DNA of 25,468 nt from 1-14-0-10-37-14 sp037130845 (GTDB taxonomy: Bacteria > Patescibacteriota > Patescibacteriia > Patescibacteriales > Patescibacteriaceae). The position numbers and the translations under genes are program-made. The stretch covers positions 1 through 25,468 of the forward strand of contig JBAXSE010000018.1 in assembly GCA_037130845.1 (NCBI GenBank). The letters run 5' to 3'. A model generated the notes under the pieces. The model ran no database searches and was not told the origin of the DNA. It was given only the letters and a program-made list of their open reading frames with translations. This document shows, in pieces, positions 19,772-25,468 of this stretch. Positions within the stretch are counted from its first letter, which is position 1. The number at the start of each line of letters is the position of its first letter.

Positions 19772-20989
19772 TTATTTTTGGGCTGCTGGCGGATTGAATT
19801 TCTTCTCTCCGGAGTCCCAATTTCTGAAGCCGCAGAGCTTGAGGCCATAATCGATCCAATCGATATAATACTGGCCCATGCCGGCGTTTTTCAGGGTCAG
19901 GCCTGAAGTCCTGATTAGTAGAGCTTTGGAGTGGATTCCTATTGCGTGTAGTTCCTCAGCTATAATATCGTTATTAAGGAACTGGAAGGAGTCTTGTTCG
20001 GCTGCTGCTATGTTGATTGGATAGCATGCGTTTTCTGGTATGATTACTCCGTTAGTAACCAGTGGGGTAGGGGTGGTAGCTGTATTGGGTTTTTCCTGTA
20101 TTTTTTCTGCGGATTTTTTCAGCTTTTTTTCCGCTTTTGTTGGGTGGGTGGAAGGATCGGTTCTGATTGAGAATTTATAGCCATGCAGATTCAAGAATCT
20201 TTTTAGCTTACCGATAGTCGCTGGGCCGTAATGTCTGCCTCTAAGGTCGGCGTGTTTGACGAAGGCGGCTAACTCTATAATGTTTTGAATATTGGCTTCG
20301 GTTGTTAATCTTTCGATTAGTTTCGAGTCATTCAAACCATGAATAGAAGTGGCACCGGGTGTAATAATGAAGTTGTCTTCACTTTTTCTCCTGGTTCTTT
20401 TTTCTTTTGTTTCACTGTCGTTATCGTCTGAAGAGCCGCCCTCGGCATCATGGCGATATCTGTTGTTCTCAGAGTCGTCAGAATCGTCGCCAAACCCCGG
20501 TCTTTCTATGTCTATATCATCTTCATCGTCAGATGTATCGTCTGTTGAAGATGATATAATATTGTCAAGAGATTTGTTCATCTCTTTGATAGCGGCATTA
20601 GAGAGCTCGACAATGAGCTCTTCACTTGGCTTGCTGGCAGGTGTAGCACTTTTAGCAGCCTCGGTAGGCTTGACTAAATCTTCTCCCCAGATAGTGGCGT
20701 CGTCATGGATTTCGCTTAATCTGTCGAAGGCCATGTCGATATATTCGTCAACCAATTCTCTGACCATTTGACGTACGGTCGGGTCATCGATTAATTGTGA
20801 AGCTTTATTAGCTTCTAATTTTTCATTAGTGAATTTAATAGCAGTCTCAATCTGCTGTTTTAATTCATTAATTATATCGAACAACGGAGTGAAGTTGAGA
20901 GTTGAATCGATGATATTTCTGATGAAATTCTCAAAGAATTGCTCTTTTTTGTCGTTTGACACTACTCTGGTGATTCTCTTGCTTGTCAT
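19772..20989 (-). CDS. Acidic protein with RNA polymerase alpha-CTD-like domain
   Basis: 405 aa; start supported by AGGGGG before ATG 20989. Residues 1-110 are helical. Residues ~115-215 are a low-complexity acidic region (DDTSDDEDDIDIE, DDSDDSE, RTRRK). Residues ~218-275 (KLIERLTTEANIQNIIELAAFVKHADLRGRHYGP split by ATIGKLKRFLNLHGYKF) resemble the helix-hairpin-helix alpha-CTD fold, where the RNA polymerase alpha subunit contacts DNA. A Lys/Pro-rich linker leads to a second, perhaps related, helical unit (EELHAIGIHSKALLIRTSGLTL, then YIDWIDYGLKLCGF). The match is by eye. A nucleic-acid or polymerase-associated role is possible but not shown. Confidence 0.7.
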   Translation of the reverse strand: MTSKRITRVVSNDKKEQFFENFIRNIIDSTLNFTPLFDIINELKQQIETAIKFTNEKLEANKASQLIDDPTVRQMVRELVDEYIDMAFDRLSEIHDDATIWGEDLVKPTEAAKSATPASKPSEELIVELSNAAIKEMNKSLDNIISSSTDDTSDDEDDIDIERPGFGDDSDDSENNRYRHDAEGGSSDDNDSETKEKRTRRKSEDNFIITPGATSIHGLNDSKLIERLTTEANIQNIIELAAFVKHADLRGRHYGPATIGKLKRFLNLHGYKFSIRTDPSTHPTKAEKKLKKSAEKIQEKPNTATTPTPLVTNGVIIPENACYPINIAAAEQDSFQFLNNDIIAEELHAIGIHSKALLIRTSGLTLKNAGMGQYYIDWIDYGLKLCGFRNWDSGEKKFNPPAAQK

Positions 20990-21103
20990 TTTTCCCCCTA
21001 AATTTATACTAAATTGTGAATATACAATGTTAATGAGATTTTAGTATAGCATATAAACACGTAAATGTCAAGGTATAGTTATTTTATAGCCATTTTTAGC
21101 CAA

Positions 21104-21137
21104 AAAAAGCCCTCCGAGGGGTGTCGGAGGGCTTTTT
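21104..21137. terminator. Strong hairpin terminator (typA side)
   Basis: AAAAAGCCCTCCGA pairs with TCGGAGGGCTTTTT around a 6-nt loop. It could end typA transcripts from the minus strand after the repeat mosaic at 21150-21271. Confidence 0.85.
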
Positions 21138-21149
21138 AGCGAAAATGTA

Positions 21150-21271
21150 ATCCGCCAACCGGCGGAGAAAAAGCATGCCCGCCCGTAGCCCTAATAGATA
21201 TTGGAGCGAAGGAGGGGAAAATGATATGAGTTGGCTCCGCCAACATTTATCAACATCCGCCTCGGGCGGAT
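21150..21271. repeat. Mosaic of GC-rich palindromes downstream of typA
   Basis: Three hairpins: TCCGCC-AACC-GGCGGA (21151-21166), TTGGC-TCC-GCCAA (21231-21243) and ATCCGCC-TCG-GGCGGAT (21255-21271). Between them lies unstructured sequence with no open frame. All lie in the typA 3' UTR. Confidence 0.65.
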
Positions 21272-21302
21272 ACCTTAGTTTTTACATTTTAGCTTTAAGT
21301 TT

Positions 21303-23105
<1,803 letters not shown>

Positions 23106-23133
23106 ATTGTTGAAGTTTAAAATAAGCTGAAGG

Positions 23134-23202
23134 TTAAATAAAAGAGGCTTGTCCTGAGCCTGTCGAAGGATGGGCGATGATGGCGACGTTTCTGATTGAC
23201 AT
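23134..23202 (-). CDS. 22-codon leader frame copying the TypA N terminus
   Basis: ATG 23202 to TAA 23134 encodes MSIRNVAIIAH followed by PSTGSGQASFI. The first 11 residues match TypA/LepA-type starts and the rest comes from a dispersed palindrome. It ends 28 nt before the typA start. It may be a translated leader, or the fossil of an older typA start cut by the palindrome. Translation is not shown. Confidence 0.4.
   Translation of the reverse strand: MSIRNVAIIAHPSTGSGQASFI
23148..23170 (-). repeat. Dispersed CTGAG..TCGAAG palindrome before typA (copy C)
   Basis: Plus-strand CTTGTCCTGAG CCTGTCGAAGGA. It is the same element found twice within tsaD (9109-9133, 9232-9254). Confidence 0.75.
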
Positions 23203-23280
23203 AAATTTGTAGTTTAAAATGCAGGCAAAGATACAAAAGACGGTTAGGGTACCGATTATTTTGGCTAATTTTGAAGCATT

Positions 23281-23313
23281 ATAAAAGGGCACGGTCTGTG
23301 CCTTATTTTTTGG
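23281..23313 (-). promoter_or_regulatory. Hairpin in the typA leader, attenuator-like
   Basis: Minus strand: AAGGCAC, loop AGACC, GTGCCCTT (one bulged C), then TTAT. It starts about 15 nt after the predicted transcription start and could end transcription early or stabilise the leader. The T-run is short. A second TATAAT follows at 23278-23283. Confidence 0.5.
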
Positions 23314-23328
23314 TTAATTCTAGCGAAA

Positions 23329-23357
23329 TTATATCAGATTAAAGAGCAAAAGTCAAG
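23329..23357 (-). promoter_or_regulatory. Promoter of typA
   Basis: Minus strand TTGACT (23357-23352), 17-bp spacer, TGATATAAT with -10 at 23334-23329. It is one of the best promoters in the window and sets a leader of about 215 nt. Confidence 0.75.
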
Positions 23358-23373
23358 CCTTGGTGTGAGGCAA

Positions 23374-23406
23374 CAAAAAATCGCTCCAAAGTACATTGGA
23401 GCGATT
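23374..23406 (-). terminator. Intrinsic terminator of the SET-domain gene
   Basis: Minus strand AATCGCTCCAA, short loop, TTGGAGCGATT, TTTT, directly after the stop at 23416. Confidence 0.9.
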
Positions 23407-23415
23407 GGTAATCTC

Positions 23416-24162
23416 TTATTGCGGCAGGTTGTCGCCGTCGCCTAATTCATCGTAATCGATAGTGATTTCTCTGCCTGCGGCGATGTCGCAGACGGCAAAA
23501 TAATTGTAATCGTCGTCGTGTTCGGCGTTGGGTGTAGTATTGTGGTTAAGGTAATTGCCGATTTGCAGATGTTGCGGGTCGGCCGGAAGCCAGAATCCGG
23601 CTTGCGGTTGTTCGACTCGGATGCCAAATTTGCGGTAATATTGCTTCATATCCTCGCTCCAGAGAGCGGTTTCTGTTAAAGGCACAAAAACATTATGATA
23701 TTCTGCGCCAAAGAGTGGCAATAGTTCGCCTTGTTTGAAGTCTCTGACAGCAAAGACGCCGATACCGTCAATGGGTGAGGGTCTCAGTTCAAAAAGAAAA
23801 TCGTTGATCGGCCTAATGTAGAATTCCAGACTATAGGAGACTAATGATCCGACAGACCTGATATACATCTCATTGGGCACAATATTAATGACATAGCTAT
23901 TGATTGCTAAGTAATCCGAGACTTTTTTGACTACATCAGCTAGGGCTACACGATTGAGATTTACAATCTCTCGACAAAGAAGGTTGAGTTGTCGGGGTGC
24001 TGACATATTACTTAGAGGGATAGCATACTTCTGTCCTTTGACCGGATTAGGTATAGTGCCGATGGCCATATGTACGATTGCTGTTAGTTCTTTCGCTTTA
24101 GTGTCGACTAGCGCCAGATATTCTGGCGTTTGGAACATAAGTTCGGATTCTTCGATATTCAT
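23416..24162 (-). CDS. SET-domain protein (putative lysine methyltransferase)
   Basis: 248 aa; AGGAG 10 nt before ATG 24162 supports the start. The N-terminal ~125 residues are helical and match nothing I know. The SET domain spans ~126-245: RPSPIDGIGVFAVRDFKQGELL (the GxG and FA-type entry), then GNYLNHNTTPNAEH (the NHxxxPN pseudoknot motif that binds S-adenosylmethionine), the catalytic-type YFAVCDIAAGREITIDYDE, and an acidic tail. SET proteins methylate lysine in histones or other proteins. Bacterial members are scattered and their targets are mostly unknown. No post-SET Cys cluster is seen. It is a single-gene unit with its own terminator. Confidence 0.9.
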   Translation of the reverse strand: MNIEESELMFQTPEYLALVDTKAKELTAIVHMAIGTIPNPVKGQKYAIPLSNMSAPRQLNLLCREIVNLNRVALADVVKKVSDYLAINSYVINIVPNEMYIRSVGSLVSYSLEFYIRPINDFLFELRPSPIDGIGVFAVRDFKQGELLPLFGAEYHNVFVPLTETALWSEDMKQYYRKFGIRVEQPQAGFWLPADPQHLQIGNYLNHNTTPNAEHDDDYNYFAVCDIAAGREITIDYDELGDGDNLPQ

Positions 24163-24268
24163 TATCAGGCTCCTGTAAATAGATAAATGTTAAATGACGA
24201 ATTTATCTCAAGAAAAACATGTTTATGTATTTTTGTCAAGTTATTTAGTTGGATTTCACTTTCTGGGT

Positions 24269-24296
24269 TTGACAAAAAGGCCAAAAAAGGTAGAAT
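24269..24296 (+). promoter_or_regulatory. Promoter of the gene at 24331
   Basis: TTGACA (24269-24274), 16-bp spacer, TAGAAT (24291-24296). Confidence 0.7.
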
Positions 24297-24330
24297 GCTG
24301 ATAAATGTTCTTTAATTATGGGGGCTTTAA

Positions 24331-24720
24331 GTGCTAAAAAAAACCACTACCAAGACTTTTGTCCAGTTTCTGTTCTCGGCCGGTAAATCAACCAGGAGTG
24401 AAGTTCAAGAAGTGTTTAGCCGTGATTATCTGAATCAACAGGTGCCGGCTGGTGCTTTTGCTTTTTATTATTTTGATGTTGATTATTATGTTATTTTGAT
24501 TAATAACAAGTTTAGTGACAGTACTACTATCAAGCTAAATCACTCCGCTCTTTATTATGTTGGCGCCAGGGTATATTCGTATTTTGAGCTTAAAAAAATG
24601 CCTGAGTATCTTGGTTTGCTGAAAAAAATGCAGTTTTTGGGCATAAAACGAGCAGTCAGGACGCGAGCCGGGGATATGCGCTATTTGCACGATGATGATA
24701 TTGTTTTGCCTTCAATCTAA
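24331..24720 (+). CDS. Small basic/aromatic protein, unrecognised
   Basis: 129 aa from a GTG start, supported by GGGGG about 6-10 nt upstream and by the promoter spacing. The middle is rich in Tyr/Phe (AFAFYYFDVDYYVILINNKF, ALYYVGARVYSYFELKK), suggesting a compact beta sheet. The end (KRAVRTRAGDMRYLHDDDIVLPSI) is basic then acidic. There is no signal or membrane segment. I do not recognise a family. It forms its own unit between a good promoter and a good terminator. Confidence 0.75.
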   Translation: MLKKTTTKTFVQFLFSAGKSTRSEVQEVFSRDYLNQQVPAGAFAFYYFDVDYYVILINNKFSDSTTIKLNHSALYYVGARVYSYFELKKMPEYLGLLKKMQFLGIKRAVRTRAGDMRYLHDDDIVLPSI

Positions 24721-24759
24721 ATTAAAACCTCTCAGACTTAGGTCGAGAGGTTTTTTAAT
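24721..24759. terminator. Bidirectional intrinsic terminator
   Basis: ATTAAAACCTCTC pairs with GAGAGGTTTTTTAAT around an 11-nt loop. It lies between the convergent genes at 24331 and 24819. Confidence 0.85.
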
Positions 24760-24818
24760 TTCTGTGCGTAACTGTTCACAATCTGTGGACAAGTCATTAA
24801 AAAATATGTTCTGGCAAA

Positions 24819-25250
24819 TTATTTGCCAAAGAATAGCTTAAGACAACCGTCGAGATCGCCGATTAACGGCAATTCCAGGGCTTCTTGGGGCGTTAGCCAA
24901 CGAGCATCTTTGTGTTCTTGCTTGTTGATTTTAATCTTCGCTTGCCGGTCGATGGTGGTATGGAAAATATGGTAAACGAAGTCGTATTCGGGATAACGGA
25001 CATAAAGAGTCTTAAAAAACGCAATCTTGGATTGTCGGATAGCTAGACCTGTTTCTTCGAAGGTCTCACGGCAAGCCGTCTTTATTAGCGGCTCTTTGTC
25101 ATTTTTTTTGCCCCCTGGGATGCCCCAAGTGTCGCCTTGCGGTTTGTCGTCCTGGCGATGCAGTAGGACGAACTGGCCGCAATTGATAATGAAACAGCCG
25201 ACTACGTCGAACTTTTTGTCGAAATCGTCCGGTTCCTGATAGAATATCAT
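24819..25250 (-). CDS. NUDIX hydrolase
   Basis: 143 aa from ATG 25250. AGGAG five bases upstream makes this start much better than an ATG at 25304, which would add 18 residues across an inverted repeat. The Nudix box is complete: G-KKNDK-E-PLIKTAC-RE-TF-EE-T-G-L, within WGIPGGKKNDK...FEETGL. The first strands (DVVGCFIINCGQFVLLHRQ) and the final EHKDARWLTPQEALELPLIGDL fit the MutT/NUDIX fold. These enzymes hydrolyse nucleoside diphosphates linked to another group, such as damaged dNTPs or nucleotide sugars; the substrate is not readable. It appears to be a single-gene unit. Confidence 0.93.
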   Translation of the reverse strand: MIFYQEPDDFDKKFDVVGCFIINCGQFVLLHRQDDKPQGDTWGIPGGKKNDKEPLIKTACRETFEETGLAIRQSKIAFFKTLYVRYPEYDFVYHIFHTTIDRQAKIKINKQEHKDARWLTPQEALELPLIGDLDGCLKLFFGK

Positions 25251-25273
25251 ATATACTCCTGCTGTTAATGATC

Positions 25274-25338
25274 TTTTCTCAAAATAAGTTGTCAATGAAT
25301 ACATTATTTTCTCTTATCCTAGGCTTATTTTGAGAAAA
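25274..25338. promoter_or_regulatory. Perfect 15-bp inverted repeat upstream of the NUDIX gene
   Basis: TTTTCTCAAAATAAG (25274-25288) and CTTATTTTGAGAAAA (25324-25338) are exact reverse complements separated by 35 bp. A minus-strand TTGACA lies between them (25295-25290). The placement suggests a regulator binding site or looping operator, or a hairpin in the leader. Confidence 0.55.
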
Positions 25339-25413
25339 TGCAATACTTCTGGGTAAAATTGGCTTAAAGATTATACGTTGAAGCGAAACACCCCTTTTGG
25401 CTTAATGCTAGAA

Positions 25414-25458
25414 TGAACTGTACCCCAAAAAGTGGACACGCTAGTGTCCACTTTTTTC
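25414..25458. repeat. Palindrome resembling an IS3-family end / terminator
   Basis: TGAACTGTACCCC (25414-25426), then AAAAAGTGGACA, 6-nt loop, TGTCCACTTTTTT. The left part resembles the terminal inverted repeat of IS150/IS3-type elements (TGTACTGxCCCCAAAAAGTTGGACA split into the usual two halves). The hairpin with T-run could also work as a terminator. The window ends here, so a transposase cannot be seen. Confidence 0.45.
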
Positions 25459-25468
25459 TTTTGCTGAA

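Overview
The window looks like a stretch of chromosome from a Candidate Phyla Radiation (Patescibacteria, probably Parcubacteria-like) bacterium. This is an inference from gene content and style. It carries type IV prepilins fused to FISUMP domains, many small lineage-specific membrane or secreted proteins, short operons with good intrinsic terminators, a sparse biosynthetic repertoire, and many short palindromic repeats between and inside genes. I identify 26 protein genes, one intact tRNA gene, one tRNA remnant and one broken GIY-YIG gene. The standard genetic code fits. Stop codons are almost all TAA or TAG; I find one TGA stop.

Layout. (1) 1-2903: the groES-groEL chaperonin operon behind a textbook promoter and CIRCE operator. 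The two genes are separated by a ~525-bp insert with 31-nt inverted repeats and a GIY-YIG gene broken only by one in-frame TGA. The right-hand repeat forms a hairpin containing the likely groEL ribosome-binding site. (2) 2979-6859: a prepilin-FISUMP protein, then a phosphomannomutase-type gene followed closely by three small unrecognised genes. (3) 7020-8746: two unrecognised minus-strand genes, an XRE regulator and an orphan HigA-type antitoxin. (4) 8777-9883: tsaD, whose reading frame has absorbed two copies of a dispersed palindrome. (5) 10057-10612: a strong promoter, a tRNA-Glu remnant split by GC-rich hairpins, the intact tRNA-Glu(UUC), a bidirectional terminator, and a ~175-nt multi-hairpin element that would be the 3' UTR of a second prepilin-FISUMP gene (10670-12040). 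(6) 12197-18242: mostly envelope genes: a DUF333 membrane protein, an Ala-rich secreted coiled coil, a LytR_C-like protein coupled to a PLD-fold protein, a CDP-alcohol phosphatidyltransferase, a small membrane protein and a thioredoxin-reductase-like flavoprotein. (7) 18411-20989: a DHH-fold protein that has lost most catalytic residues, and an acidic protein with an RNA polymerase alpha-CTD-like domain. (8) 21303-25250: typA with a long leader carrying a second, diverged copy of its own start; a SET-domain protein; an unrecognised protein; and a NUDIX hydrolase. The right edge holds a palindrome resembling an IS3-family end.

Themes. Protein quality control (GroESL), tRNA modification (TsaD) and translation under stress (TypA) are the conserved core. 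The remainder is dominated by surface and envelope functions (pilins, phospholipid synthesis, PLD, sugar phosphate mutase), consistent with a host-attached lifestyle. The strongest undescribed signals are the palindromic elements: the inverted-repeat insert in groESL, the tRNA-Glu remnant and adjoining multi-branched element, and the palindromes in tsaD and before typA.
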